Shown: in pieces, positions 1-34,530 of the stretch
How the letters are laid out: every line of letters starts with the position of its first letter
How positions within the stretch are numbered: position 1 is the stretch's first letter
Source of the DNA: Papio anubis
Taxonomy: Eukaryota; Chordata; Mammalia; Primates; Cercopithecidae
Direction: 5' to 3'
Length of the DNA: 64,000 nt
Assembly (NCBI RefSeq): GCF_008728515.1
Contig: NC_044978.1
Span: forward strand, 146,998,262 to 147,062,261
Program-made: the position numbers and the translations under genes
Notes under the pieces: generated by a model
The model's database searches: none
Told to the model about the DNA's origin: nothing
The model's input: the letters and a program-made list of their open reading frames with translations, nothing else

Positions 1-726
1 TGGTCCAGTCATGAGGAACTCAGCATCCTCCTGACGGGAGGCGCCTCTTTCCCAGAAGCGATGGGTCTGGAGGAATCTGACTAAACCTTGGGTTGCCGGC
101 CCGGAAGGTGTGGTTGACCCAGGGGCCTCGAGGTTGTGGGCGAGGATAATCCGCCGCCGGGACCGACCTGCAGAGTCCAGGGGACCGAAACCCGAGGGCT
201 GCGCTCCAGGGTGCTGAGGCGACCGGAAAGGCGGCCAGGATCTTCCGGTCGCCCGGCCCACCACCCACCCAGTACCCGCGCAGCCCTGAAGCCTGGCAGA
301 CGCGGACCGCACGCGGCCTTTGCTTCGGCCAGGACAGGGCGGCGGGGAGACGGCTGCTAGACAACAAGTCTTGACCCCTCCGCTACCCACGACCGCCGGG
401 TAGGCGAGCAAAGGGCCTACACCTCCGGTTGCCCCAGTCCCCTGGTCCAGCGGACACGCCACGCACGCAGTCCCGCCCAGCGCCGCTCGCGGTAGGGGCG
501 GAGCGGCTGAGCTGGCCCAAGCGGATTTGCCTAGCTCGGTCAGGGGCGGGGCAGGCCCTCCCCGCCAGGAGCAGCCCCCGTCTCCCCGCCCCTGGGCCCT
601 GTAGGAAATAGGGACCCGGCCCTGGGCCTTGTGTAGTGGGAGGGGGAGCTAGAAAGCGGCTGAGGGCAGAGTCCAGGAGGGCCTGGCTGCGGGGGAATGA
701 AGCCTCCGCCTTCTCAGGCAGAAGCC

Positions 727-734
727 TTTAAATA
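727..734 (+). promoter_or_regulatory. UGDH: TATA-like box
   Basis: TTTAAATA lies about 25-35 bases upstream of a plausible start region (about 757-765). This is the right spacing for a TATA element, although the promoter is otherwise of CpG-island type. Confidence 0.5.
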
Positions 735-756
735 CGGGCTGAGGCCCGGGACTCAG

Positions 757-915
757 GAGTGTAGCGCGTGGCAGCCTGAGGGAGGGGCGTTCGCCGAGAG
801 GGAGCTCAGACGGAGCTGGGCGCGGGTGGAGAAGCTGCTGCAGCGCGGCCCGTAGGAAGGTGCTGTCCGAACGATCGGGATAAGAGCGGTCCCTGCGCTT
901 GCTGCTGGGAAGTGG
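757..915 (+). other. UGDH: UGDH exon 1 (5' UTR)
   Basis: Non-coding first exon. The 3' edge is fixed by the donor AGTGG|GTAAGC (GT at 916-917). The 5' edge is inferred from the TATA-like box and is only approximate. Exon 2 supplies seven more untranslated bases before the ATG. Confidence 0.6.
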
Positions 916-2388
916 GTAAGCGCCGCTCCCAGGCTGGCCCCGCCGCCCGTGCGGGATGATCCAGGTCTGGGCGGGATGTGGAGGGAGCGGGGCTGGGGTG
1001 TGCGCTGCTCCCGGTTGCTCGCTGCGCTGGGTCCCGGGCTTCCCGACTCACGACCTTCGTCTCTTTGGGCTTTAGGGCGGGAACCGCATGTTGGAACTGC
1101 TGTCCTAGGGATGGGGGTAGCCTGGGCTTCTTATTCAAGACTCGTGAGTCTTCCAGCCCCTTCTCTTTCTGCTTTTACCCACTTTCCTGACTTGGATGAG
1201 ATTTCCCTGCCGCCTCCAAAGCCGAACGCCCACCATAGGAAGCGGTTCTCTCGTTGGGGACCACATTTTGGCCGCAGAATCGTAGTCTTTTGTTTGTGTT
1301 TAAGAGTCTGCTCACCTGAGGGGCTCCTGCTTTTCTCATGCCGCCTCTCTTAAGAAACCAAATAGAAACGAAGCCAGAAAGCCCTCTTGAGAGCAAAATC
1401 CTGAGACTATCGTGATATGTATCTGGGATGTCCTGGAATCCATTGTTGGACCCCCACACCATAGAATTACTCTGTTTGATGTCGGGGAAGGCCTTTCCTG
1501 GGTGTCTCGGGAGACCATGTTTGTGTGAGATCTTGAAAAATTATACGTCCTATAAATATACAGGAAGATAACTTAGTAGGGTTATGAATTCTAGTATGGA
1601 GAAAAGAGGGGTTCGCTGGTAGGGATCTATTCATGGGCATACAGAGCAGTAGTTGTCTATCGACAGTCCTCAAAGACACAGTGAACCTTTGATTTTCTTC
1701 AAATCCCCTAAGAAATGGAGAACAGTAGTCTTTCTTCAGGGGGATTCTGGAAATCAAAGAGCTGACTGTCTGCTCTGAGATGTGCTTGTTAGTGGCCAGG
1801 ATCCAGTTTAAGGTAAGGGGTAGACAACCCTGGTTGAAAAGATCTCATTTCTTCTCCCATTGCTGTACTCGTTTTTCTAACAAAATCTATTAACTGGATA
1901 AGCATAATCCATCTTCCTTCTTGTTTACTTCCACAGCTTTACATGATAACCCTTAGACATAAAATTAATACCGGCTTTCTTACTGATTAAATATTTTTCT
2001 CTGTTCAGGCATCTTTTACTGTTTAATTTCTGGAAATGATTAAAATGTTTGAAGCTGATGTATCCAACTATAATGCCTATCGTTAGCTCCTGGGTACCTA
2101 TGCAAAGTATGCTGTGGAGAGCTGGGGCTAGAAGGATTATTTTCTGTTTAGATTGTAGTAGGGCATTTGTTATTTGTTAGTGACCCCTTCTGGGTTGGAA
2201 TGTTTATTTGAATTTATGAAATTTTACATGAAGAGTAGTTTTGGAATGGTTTGGTTTGTTGTGACTCTCCCAAAATACAGAGGTAAAAACTCATTTCAAA
2301 ATAACCCATTTAATAAGGAGACACTCTCATGTCTCTGACAGCAGAATAAGAGTGCCAGAGGGTACATAAAAGTAGAAATAGAAAATGG

Positions 2389-2686
2389 GGCTGGGCGCAG
2401 TGGCTTACACCTGTAATCCCAGCACTTTGGGAGGCTGAGGTGGGTGGATCACCTGAGATCAGGAGTTCGAGACCAGCCTGGCCAATATGGTGAAACCCCA
2501 TTTCTACTAAAAATATAAAAACTAGCCAGGCATGGTGGTGGGTGCCTGTAATCCCAGCTACTTAGGAGACTAAGGCAGGAGAATTGCTTGAACCCAAGAG
2601 ATGGAGGTTGCAGTGAGCCAACATGGTGCCACTGCACTCCAGCCTTGTGACAGAGTGAGACTCCATCTCAAAAAAAAAAAAAAAAA
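2389..2686 (+). mobile_element. Alu (S type)
   Basis: Full dimer with A-tail. The target repeat agaaaatgg is seen just before the element and again just after the tail. Confidence 0.93.
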
Positions 2687-3075
2687 GAGAAAATGGAATT
2701 GGAAGACATCTGTGTCATGCGAGATGTGTCACTAACACTATGTCAAACTCCATGTTAAAGCTTATTGAAGATTTTATTGAAACTTCCAAGTGACCATTTA
2801 TTTGGACTTGCACAGATCATACATCAGCCTCTTCATTGATTTTCCCATTGTCATCTATAAGCCGTATTTCATGGGAAATAGCAAGGTGAGAATACCCCAA
2901 ATAAAGCTTGTGTAAAACATATCCAGTTCTATGATACAGGTTCACCGGCCATCAGTAGTCTAACCCAACTGATGTATGTAAAGCAAGTTGAAATGTGGTC
3001 TCACAATCAAGGCAGATAAGAAGTAACTCTGGGGAAACATGCTGAAGTTCTTTAGGTAACTCAGGAAAAGAACTT

Positions 3076-3378
3076 GGCCAGGTGCGATGGCTCATGCCTG
3101 TAATCCCAGTACTTTGGGAGGCTGAGGAGGCAGGTGGATCAGCTGAGGTCAGGAGCTTGAGACCAGCCTGGACAACATGGTGAAACCCCGTCTCTACCAA
3201 AAAATACAAAAATTAGCTGGGCATAGTGGCGGACACCTGTAGTCCCAGTTACTTGGGAGGCTAGGTGGGAGAATCGATTGAACCTGGGAGGCGGAGGCTG
3301 CAGTGAGCCCAGCTTGTGCCATTGCACTCCAGCCTGGGCAGCAGAGTGAGACCTTGTGTCAAAAAAAAAAAAAAAAAA
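3076..3378 (+). mobile_element. Alu
   Basis: Full-length dimer ending in an 18-base A-tail. Confidence 0.93.
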
Positions 3379-3454
3379 GAAAAATACTATGATCGGCAAT
3401 CTGAACTAAAGCTGTTTACACAGAAGTCTTCATCTCAAAAAGAGAGGCCTGTGT

Positions 3455-3560
3455 GGAGAGTTACTCATTCATTCAATTAATAATCATTGAGAGGCTGCTA
3501 TTCTAGGAGTCAAGGATACAGCAGGGAGCAGCAGCAATCACTGTTAGCCTGGCTGTGCCT
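3455..3560 (+). repeat. L2-like relic
   Basis: Resembles the L2 stretch of the type 'attcattcaa...attgag...ctaggag..ggatacagcaggga'. The match is weak and made from memory. Confidence 0.4.
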
Positions 3561-4033
3561 TCTTAAACTTTGAACTCCTTAAGTCCAGGAACTAGAACAA
3601 GTAGACACTGATTCTCATTTAATAAATGTGTTAGCAGAACCTGTCCTGGTTGAGATTAAGGGTAAAGGCTGCCCTAATAACTTTTGGGCTAGGAGATTAA
3701 ATGGTAACCCTAAAAGATCCTCTGGTCCAACATTACTTTGAGATTCTACTTTTTAGGTATTCTAGATATACTGGGTTTAATTAAGTGAAAAAAACCAGGT
3801 GTTAATAGTATGTATGGTATTCTATTGCATTTAGAAAGACAAAATTATTAGAATATATGTATATGTACTTGTAGCTGGGAGGATGTACAAGAAAACGGAT
3901 TGCTTGTGTGGAAGCAAAGTAGGGGATAGCAAAGTAGATAAGGAAGGGGTTGGAGTGAAACTTCTCATGTATACCTTGTTACAAAAGATTTAATTTTGAA
4001 CCATATGAACATTATCTACTCAGAATAAATAAT

Positions 4034-4335
4034 TCTTTTTTTTTTTTTTTGGAGATGGGGTTTCATGCTTGTTGCCCAGGCTGGAGTGCAACATGGCATG
4101 ATCTCAGCTTACTGCAACCTCCGCCTCCCGGGTTCAAGCGATTCTCCTGCCTCAACCTCCCAAGTAGCTGGCATTACAGACAGGTGCCACCATGCCCCGC
4201 TAATTTTGTATTTTTAGTAGAGACGGGGTTTTGCCATGTTGATCATCCTGCTCTTGAACCCCCGACCTCAGGTGATCCACCCTCCTCGGCCTCCCAAAGT
4301 GCTGGGATTACAGGCGTGAGCCACCATGCCCGGCC
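4034..4335 (-). mobile_element. Alu (reverse)
   Basis: Full-length, T-tract at left and CCCGGCC at right. Clean target repeat agaataaataatt at 4022-4034 and 4336-4348. Confidence 0.95.
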
Positions 4336-4478
4336 AGAATAAATAATTTTTAAAAATTTATTTCATAGGGCTAAGAATATTGCTTTATTTAATTGAATCA
4401 TACGATTCAAAATTCTGTCCATTTTTACTATTTTACCAAAATTCTATTTCTTTTCATTGTTTTTTAAAAATCATGAGG

Positions 4479-4773
4479 GGCCTGGCACAGTGGCTTATGC
4501 CTGTCATCGTAACACTTTGTGAGGCTGAGGCAGGCAGATTGCTTGAGCTCAGGAGTTCCAGACCAGCCTGGGCTACATGGCAAAGCGCTTCTCTACTAAA
4601 AATACAAAAATTAACCTGGTGTGGTGGCATGCACCTGTAGTCCCAGCTACTTGGCGGGCTGAGGCACGAGAATCACTTAAACCCAGGAGGTGGAGGTTGT
4701 AATAAGCCGAGATGATGCCACTGCCCTCCAACCTGTGTGACAAAGTGAGATTCTGTCTCAAAAAAAATAAATA
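4479..4773 (+). mobile_element. Alu, first of a tandem pair
   Basis: Complete Alu whose short tail runs straight into the next Alu. The target repeat tcatgaggg lies at 4471-4479, and its partner sits only after the second Alu (5073-5081). Confidence 0.9.
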
Positions 4774-5071
4774 CCAGGGTGGCTCATTTCTGTAATCCCA
4801 GTACTTTTGGAGGCTGAGGCGGGTGGATCACGAGGTCAAGAAATCGAGACCATCCTGACCAACGTGGTGAAACCCCATCTCTACAAAAAATACAAAAATT
4901 AGCTGGGCGTGGTAGCGTGTGCCTGTAGTACCAGCTACTCGGTAGGCTGAGGCAGGAGAATCGCTTGAACCCAGGAGACGGAGGTTGCAGTGAGCTGAGA
5001 TCACATCATTGTACTCTAGCCTGGCGACAGAGTAAGACTCTGTCTCATTAAAAAAAAAAAAAAAAAAAAAA
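4774..5071 (+). mobile_element. Alu, second of a tandem pair
   Basis: Lacks the first few bases (starts CCAGGGTGGCTCA) and shares one outer target-repeat pair with the Alu before it, so it most likely entered that Alu's A-tail. Confidence 0.9.
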
Positions 5072-6307
5072 GTCATGAGGGATCAGACTCCATGAGTTGA
5101 CATCTGTACCACTAAAGATCAATGTATAAGCCAGATTAGTGGTTTATTAACACAGGCTACAAACAGTCCAGGATGCTTACATGGATTAGTCAGCTCGTTT
5201 TCTTCTAGTAGGGAAATCTATCCAGAGAACTAAATGAAAATTTAGAATATTGTTTAATACAGATTCAAACCAAAAGAAATTGGATAATCTTAAGTATATG
5301 ATTTGTCTTTTTTCATAATAGGGATATTCTTCTTGCCAGGCCTTCAAATTAGGCCAGCCTTCCAGAGTGCGTTCTCTGATCCATACAGGAGTACACTAAA
5401 AAATTCTTAAACTCTGTGATTACCATTTTCCTTTTCTTTGGAATCTGAATGGGTTAGATTAGATGATGTCTGAGGTCTTGGCAAGGCAAAACCATTCTTT
5501 GCTTCTAAGAATCTGATCAGTTTGACAGTTCTCCTTATAACAGATAAATGAGCATAGTTATGTATAAATCAGTTCCTTGCCATGTTGATTAGTGTGAATC
5601 AGTTCACCTAATGCTTTTGAAAATCTATCAAAATCTGTGTAATCCACTTTTCTGCTGGCACTGGAAAGAAAAAAAATCTGTGTAACAGCTTTGGTAATTA
5701 CAGAAATTACATTTTCTTTAACCACCTTATGGTTTCTGATTAAAGTTGAAATGGAGTTTAAGATTATTGCCTAGTACCTAAAAGTAAACTTTGAAAGCCA
5801 AAGTAGTGTGTAGGGCATATAATCTCAGAGGCCAATTCTGGGCTGTGGAACTAATCTTATTCCATATCATCGTAATCTAAACCTGTTATAAACACATCTT
5901 TGTACACTAGCATTTATTTAAGCAAAAATTGTACAGTTATGTTCATCCTGGAACTTTCGGTCAGCAATCAAGGTTGTCCTAGTGTATTATAGCTCTAAGG
6001 AATGTTTTGCTTTGATTCTTTACTTTCTAAATATTAGGTCATTATAATCTTTGTGGCTCCCTTTCAGTAATATCAGTTACTGTGATTATTTCCATATGTT
6101 TCATGCTAGTGCAGCTGAGAACAGGCTAGGTCATCCAATTGGAATGTTATTTTTTAAATCACTATTTTCATAATTCCTCAGAGTGAATCTAGGAAATCTT
6201 TCCAGGTATCTGTCACCTTGACAGTTTTTATAAAGTACAATATGATTTCTTTGAATTTTCTGTTTTCAATACTAGAACAGTCTTACTTTTTTCCTTCTAG
6301 TACAATC

Positions 6308-29018
<22,711 letters not shown>

Positions 29019-29490
29019 AGATTGCCATTTTTATTTGTGATTTTTTTTTTTTTTTGGTACTTCAGGATAGCAAATATCTATCTGATATTAAATGGTAAAT
29101 GAACCAAGTGTTTTTAAGGAAACAAAACTATTTTTTTAATCATCAGATTTATACTAGCTATATGGGTATTAGCATATCTGGTAATTATGAATCTAGAATT
29201 TTTTTACATATTTTTATAATACTGTTAGCTCAGTTATTGGATGAGTGAAAGATAATCATGTTGGTTTTAATAGTGTCAATTTTTGTAAAATAAAAATTAA
29301 ACTTCAAACACTTTATAAATTGTCCACAGGCCGCACTTTAATATCACATTATAAAGGGAAGGACAGTCTTCATTTTTCCTGGTTATTGGTTTGCTTGTCA
29401 TTAAAGATGTATTTTGAATCCATGAAATTGCTATGCTAAATAGCCTTTACATGTATGGTCTGGTTAAAGTTCCTTTGTTCTTTTTGTTTT

Positions 29491-29496
29491 AATAAA
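29491..29496 (+). terminator. UGDH: Poly(A) signal AATAAA (proximal)
   Basis: AATAAA preceded by a T-rich stretch and followed within 30 bases by a GT/T-rich stretch (tgtcactgatttttt). Confidence 0.6.
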
Positions 29497-30067
29497 ATGT
29501 GTCACTGATTTTTTAACTCAAAAGGATCATCACTGTTAATTTCTAGTCACCCCAAATATAGTTAAAAGATTATTTTTTTTAATCATAAAGAGAAAATTAG
29601 TAGTAGTGTTTCTTTCTCTCCCCATTATTTCTTGGTTTTCCTCACTAATCTTTTTTTTTTTTAAGTCCAAAAGCCAAAAATATTTATCTTGGTTTTACAT
29701 TTTAATTTCCATTCTTAATTGTAATTTTTTTCTTTAAGGAAACCAATATAATCTAATGTATAAAAACTTAAATATTTTACAAGTTACGTATAGCATCATT
29801 CTAAAATAAGAATTTTTTTTTGTTTTCCGTCTGCTTTTTCTCTTATGTCTCTTGTTGAGTTTTATATTTTCAGTGATTATTTTTGCTTGTGTTAGATCAT
29901 TATTAAAATGTATCCGATGTCCATTTGATACTTGTGCTCTGCTGAGAATGTACAGATTGCATTAAACAGCCCAGGTCTCATCCTTCAGGAATTTTTTAGT
30001 TCAATGAGAAGAGGGAGACAAATATAAAGATGAGGACAGAAGCATCTGTACAGATAAAAATTCCATA

Positions 30068-30073
30068 AATAAA
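30068..30073 (+). terminator. UGDH: Poly(A) signal AATAAA (distal)
   Basis: AATAAA followed by a GT/T-rich stretch (gtgtaatttttgtc) about 25 bases on. Confidence 0.55.
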
Positions 30074-30242
30074 ACGTTCTCCATCAACAACTGTATGGGT
30101 GTAATTTTTGTCAATGCACAAGTAACTGAGTCATGACAACCTGACATTGGATGGGGAAAGAAAATGACACCTCACTTTTTAGAGAAAAGGATATTATATT
30201 CTCTCAAATGATGCAACAAAGGGAGGGAATTTAGCAAATAAA

Positions 30243-30595
30243 CATTGGCAAACTGTAGCCCATGGGTCAAATCTGGCCAGCCACGAGTGAACTAAGAATG
30301 GTTGTTATATTTTTACATGGTCACATGTTAAATGGTTTGACCAGGCATGGTGGCTCATGCATGTAATCCTAGCACTTTGGGAGGCCAAAGAGGGAGGATC
30401 ACTTAAGGCCAGTTTGAGACCAGCCTGGGCAACTTATTGCCTAGGCAGTAAGACCCCGTTTCTACAAACAAAGCACAAACATTTTAAATGGTTATACAAA
30501 TCCCTACATAATATCCTCAACTTTACCTCTTGGCTGGCAAAGCCTAAAATATTTCCTACCTGGTCCTTTAGGAAAGTCTGCATACCTCTGAAAAA
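30243..30595 (-). mobile_element. hAT-Charlie-type relic, split by an Alu fragment
   Basis: Same family as the relic in intron 6: ggcaaactgtagcccatgggtcaaatct at left, and aaagcctaaaatatttcctacctggtccttta at right. Confidence 0.7.
30339..30485 (+). mobile_element. Alu left-arm fragment
   Basis: Single arm with a short internal insertion, lying inside the hAT relic. Confidence 0.8.
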
Positions 30596-30923
30596 GACAA
30601 ATACTAGAGTTCGAACATAAGGTGAGCCTTTACTCATAAGACTTTGAAGTGAGGATGAGTTTATTAATTAGAATTTGCTTTACATTTCTGCTTGAAAATA
30701 TTCTTGTAGTTTACTTAGTAATTTTATATTCTAGTAAAGGCATTGTAAATCCAAAGATATATGAAGATGTATGCTAAAGCAGATAGAATTAGGCACTTGT
30801 CCAAATGAGGAATTTTAAATTTTTAAATGTTTTTTTTTCTATTTTTAGACATCTAATGCTATAGATTCTAACTTTTTCTACTCTTGTCTAGACATGCCAA
30901 ATGCTGGCAAAAAAAATTGCTTA

Positions 30924-30974
30924 TTTTTTTGTTTTTTTGTTTTTTTTTTTGTTTTTTTTTTGTTTTTTTTTTTT
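30924..30974. repeat. (T)nG-rich tract
   Basis: Runs of 7-14 T separated by single G; the tail of the reverse Alu that follows. Confidence 0.9.
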
Positions 30975-31073
30975 GAGACAGAGTCTTGTTTTATTGGCCC
31001 GGCTGGAATGCAGTGGCACGATCTTGGCTTACTGCAACCTCTGCCTCCCGGGGTTCAAGCCGCCACGCCCAGC
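30975..31073 (-). mobile_element. Deleted Alu (reverse)
   Basis: Right-arm sequence fused to the terminal GCCACGCCCAGCC; about 190 bases missing. Confidence 0.85.
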
Positions 31074-31241
31074 CTAAGAATTGCTATTTGGATATTGCCG
31101 AATCTGTAAAAACACAACAATAAGCAAAATCCTTTTAAACAAAGGAATCCTGAGTTCATCTCATTGGTGGAATGAAGCAATTCTGTAGCAAATAAATCCT
31201 TTGAAAGAACTACAAAAAGAAGAAAAAAGAAATAGGTACTT

Positions 31242-31541
31242 GTGCCAGGTGCAGTGGCTCATGCTTGTAGTCCCAACACTTTGGGAGGCTGAGGTGGGGG
31301 ACACCTGAGGTTAGGAGTTTGAGACAAGCCTGGCCAACATGGTGAAACTCGTCTCTACTAAAAATAAAAAAAAAAATTAGCCAGGCATAGTGGCACGCAT
31401 CTGTAATCCCAGCTACTCAGGAGGCTGAGGCAGGAGAATCGCTTGAACGTGGGAGCGGAGGTTGCAGTGAGCCAAGCTGGCGCCATTGTACTCCAGCCTG
31501 GGCAACAAAAACAAAACTCTGTATCAAAAAAAAAAAGAAAA
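31242..31541 (+). mobile_element. Alu
   Basis: Full dimer. Target repeat aagaaataggtac on both sides. Confidence 0.94.
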
Positions 31542-31634
31542 AAGAAAATAAAGAAATAGGTACATGTTTTAAATTGCAAGATGTTTCAATGCCTGGAACT
31601 GATAAGTAAACAATTATTGTAAGATATAGTTACT

Positions 31635-31927
31635 GGCCGGGCGTGTTGGCTCATGCATGTAATCCCAGCACTTTGGGAGGTCAAGGTGGGTGGATCGCTT
31701 GAGCTCAGGTGTTCACGACCAGCCTGGGCAACATGGCAAAACCTTGTCTCTAAAAAAAATACAAAAAATTAGCCAGGAGTGGTGATGCGTGCCGGTAGTC
31801 CAAGCTAATTGGGAGGCTGAGGTGTGAGGATTACTTGAGCCCAGTAGGTCAAGGCTGCAGTGAGTCAAGATTGTACCACTGCACTCTAGTCTGGATGACA
31901 GAGTGAGACCCTGTCTCAAAATAAAAA
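31635..31927 (+). mobile_element. Alu
   Basis: Full dimer. Target repeat agttactgg at left and from 31930. Confidence 0.93.
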
Positions 31928-31939
31928 CAAGTTACTGGT

Positions 31940-32390
31940 AAATGGAGGAAAATGGGCAAAAGAGGGCTCATAGAGCCAGATAAACTTGCTGTTTGAAATG
32001 GGAGGAAAAACTCAGTAATTAGGCATGTAGCTTAATAGCAATTTGAGACCTTCATGTGAAAAGCTGAATGAAGATGGTTAGTCTTTTTTCTCTCCTCAAC
32101 CAGTTAAAGACAATTTTTTTTAATGATACAAACTTTCAGTTTTTAAAAATATATATATTTAAATGTTTATACCTGATCCCTACCCCCAGGAAAAGTTTCG
32201 ATTTTTTATTAGCTAATATATTTTTGGTAGGGCAGATGAATATTGGTAAGATTATTAACTGTACTTAAAACTGAAAATAACATATGGACATGATAAAAAG
32301 ACATTCACATAGATACAAAAGAATATATAAACAAAATCTCTCTCCTACAATTTTCTCTCCTACAGTTCCACTTAAGACTTCTTGGCTAAG
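31940..32390. other. Unique AT-rich intergenic stretch
   Basis: No gene, RNA gene or recognisable repeat seen. Confidence 0.6.
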
Positions 32391-32394
32391 CTAC

Positions 32395-32530
32395 CCGAAA
32401 GCCTTATTTTTCCCGTCTGTAAAACAGATAATCCATCTAACTCGAATTGTTATAAAGATTACGTGAGATGAATGTTTACACCAAGATTTTATTGGCACAA
32501 TGACTGGCAGGCAATGAGCACTCCTGTTAG
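32395..32530 (-). repeat. MIR relic (reverse)
   Basis: cccgtctgtaaaacagataatcc through to gactggcaggcaatgagcactcctgttag follows reverse MIR order. Confidence 0.7.
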
Positions 32531-32609
32531 CACCATAACAAGCTGGTCCCACTGCACCGGAACCACGTGTAGGCTCTGAAATCACTAAAGGGACAGTAAT
32601 TAACACTGA

Positions 32610-32855
32610 ACATTTTGGGCAGGCACCGTGCAAAGTCCTTTAGGTGCATTTTCTCATCTGTTCCTCACGTAAGTCTCTGTTTCACTTCATTTTTTACTTC
32701 CCCATGTGATTCTAGGACTGATTTAAGTCTTTTGAGGTAAGTTCTGATCCTGTGTTTCAGACTGCAGGCAGAAGGCTCAAAAGATTTAGCAGCTTGCTCA
32801 GGGTCACACCTTAATAAGTGGCAGAACCAGAATTCAGGACAGACTATGTGACTTT
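32610..32855 (+). repeat. MIR relic
   Basis: gcaccgtgcaaagtcctttaggtgcattttctcatc through to cagcttgctcagggtcacacc..taagtggcagaacc. Confidence 0.75.
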
Positions 32856-33073
32856 TCTCTCCAACTCTTAATATTAGTCATTCTGCTTCTCTGGATATAT
32901 AAAGGTGCCCAGGTAAAAGTCATTCTTCTCAAATGCAAAGAGTTAACCAGCCGTCAGGCCAATACTTGTCATGCAGACTTAAGCCAATACTTTGTTATGC
33001 AGTACTTGTCACTGGTGCCTTATCTTCCTATTTCTCAAGAAAAAGCTAAAAATCTGGATTTGGTGGTTTGATC

Positions 33074-33234
33074 TTTTTTTTGGAGATGGAATGTCTGTCG
33101 CCCAGGCTGGAGTGCAGTGGTGCAATCTTGGCTCATTGCAACCTTCACCTCGCAGGTTCAAGCTATTCTCCTGCTTCAGCCTCCTGAGTAGCTGAGATTA
33201 CAGGCACCCACCACCATGCCTGACTAATTTTTGT
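33074..33234 (-). mobile_element. Alu right-arm fragment (reverse)
   Basis: Half-length; stops at 'gactaatttttgta'. Confidence 0.85.
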
Positions 33235-33299
33235 AAAAAAATCTGGATTTTTATATAAAATCTCTCAATTTATAAGAGTTGGCACAATGTTTAAAAACA

Positions 33300-33301
<2 letters not shown>

Positions 33302-33330
<29 letters not shown>

Positions 33331-33612
33331 ACGGAGTCTCGCTCTGTCACCCAGGCTGGAGTGCAGTGGCCGGATCTCAGCTCACTGCAAGCTCCGCCTC
33401 CCGGGTTCACGCCATTCTCCTGCCTCAGCCTCCCGAGTAGCTGGGACTACAGGCGCCTGCCACCTCGCCCGGCTAAGTTTTTTTTGTATTTTTTAGTAGA
33501 GACGGGGTTTCACTGTGTTAGCCAGGATGGTCTCGATCTCCTGACCTCGTGATCCGCCCGTCTCGGCCTCCCAAAGTGCTGGGATTACAGGCTTGAGCCA
33601 CCGCGCCCGGCT
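33302..33612 (-). mobile_element. Young AluYR-type Alu (reverse)
   Basis: Both monkey marks. Target repeat taaaaacaaattttt on both sides. Confidence 0.96.
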
Positions 33613-33700
33613 AAAAACAAATTTTTATACTATACAGACCAAAATATCTTTGAAGGGCAGATCTAGATCAAAGATTGCTGGTTTTTAAAAAAAGAAAACA

Positions 33701-33993
33701 GGCCGGGCGCGGTGGCTCAAGCCTGTAATCCCAGCACTTTGGGAGGCCGAGGCGGGTGGATCATGAGGTCAGGAGATCGAGACTATCCTGGCTAACATGG
33801 TGAAACCCCGTCTCTACTAAAAATACAAAAAACTAGCCGGGCGTGGTGGCGGGCGCCTGTAGTCTCAGCTACTTGGGAGGCTGAGGCGGGAGAATGGTGT
33901 GAACCCGGGAGGCGGAGCTTGCAGTGAGCCGAGATCACGCCACTGCACTCCAGCCTGGGAGACACAGCGAGACTCCGTCTCAAAAAAAAAAAA
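33701..33993 (+). mobile_element. Young Alu with CTCAAGCC mark
   Basis: Near-intact. Target repeat aaagaaaac on both sides. Confidence 0.95.
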
Positions 33994-33997
33994 AAAG

Positions 33998-34530
33998 AAA
34001 ACCCTAAATTCTGACATAATTTTAGATTTACAGAAAAGTTGAAAGAATAGTACAAAAAATTCTGTATACCCTTCACATTCTGTAAATATTAATGTTATAT
34101 TTGCTTTGTTTTATCCTTCTTATATACATCACACATAAAATTTATATTTATATAATTTTTTTTCCTGAACAATTTGAGATTAAGTTGCAAGGCCTGGTGC
34201 GGTGGCTCATGCCTGTAATCCCAGCACTTTGGGAGGCTAAGGTCAGGAGTTTGAGACCAGCCTGGACAACATGGTGAAACCTCATCTCTACTAAAAATAC
34301 AAAAAATTAGCCGGGCATGGTGGTGCACACCTATAGTCCCAGCTACTTGGGAAACTGAGGCAGGAGAATCATTCAAACCTGGGAGGCAGAGGTTGCAGTG
34401 AGCTGAGATCATGCCACTGCACTCCAGCCTGGGTGACAGAGCAAGACTCTGTCTTTAAAAAAAAAAAAAAAAGAGTAAGTTGGAGACATGATGCCCTTTT
34501 CTCCTAAATACTTCAGGGGTATCTCAGTTT
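33998..34530 (+). mobile_element. Old L1M-type relic, split by an Alu
   Basis: tttacagaaaagttgaaagaatagtacaaa-type sequence, then ttcctgaacaatttgagattaagttg, then after the Alu gacatgatgccc..ctcctaaatacttcag. These are in the order known from L1M 3' regions. Confidence 0.6.
34191..34472 (+). mobile_element. Alu
   Basis: Small left-arm deletion. Weak target repeat taagttg on both sides, inside the L1 relic. Confidence 0.92.

Larger units (their letters stand above)
100..1100. promoter_or_regulatory. UGDH: CpG island and UGDH promoter
   Basis: GC-rich, CpG-rich block that ends abruptly in ordinary AT-rich intron sequence. It contains GC-box-like GGGGCGG motifs near 496-502 and 543-550, a TATA-like box at 727-734 and the non-coding first exon of UGDH. 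Short open frames on both strands (20-367, 136-360, 429-611, 806-1138) are what GC-rich DNA gives by chance and match no protein I know. Broad CpG-island promoters often fire both ways, so an antisense transcript leaving to the left is possible but not visible here. Confidence 0.85.
916..6300 (+). other. UGDH: UGDH intron 1
   Basis: 5.4 kb intron with GT at 916-917 and AG at 6299-6300. It holds five Alus (2389-2686, 3076-3378, 4034-4335, 4479-4773, 4774-5071) and an L2-like relic near 3455-3560. Positions 1100-2380, 3560-4030 and 5080-6300 look unique, with no gene, RNA gene or recognisable repeat. Confidence 0.8.
29019..30095 (+). other. UGDH: UGDH 3' UTR with several poly(A) signals
   Basis: AT-rich, Alu-free. 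AATAAA occurs at 29289-29294, 29491-29496 and 30068-30073, so short and long 3' UTR forms are likely. Which one dominates cannot be told from sequence. Confidence 0.7.

Noticed and set aside
20..1462. Open frames in the first 1.5 kb on both strands
   Set aside because: GC-rich CpG-island sequence gives long open frames by chance; no protein similarity seen and they overlap the UGDH promoter and first exon.
6218..6307. Upstream in-frame ATG extending UGDH exon 2 to a longer N-terminus
   Set aside because: It lies in the intron, upstream of a strong acceptor at 6300. The ATG at 6308 gives the standard N-terminus and total length of 494.
33048..33249. Alu fragment with a 3' transduced piece between its tail and a target repeat (aaaaatctggattt)
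   Set aside because: The apparent repeat is short and A-rich, and the left copy is not next to the tail. Chance cannot be excluded.
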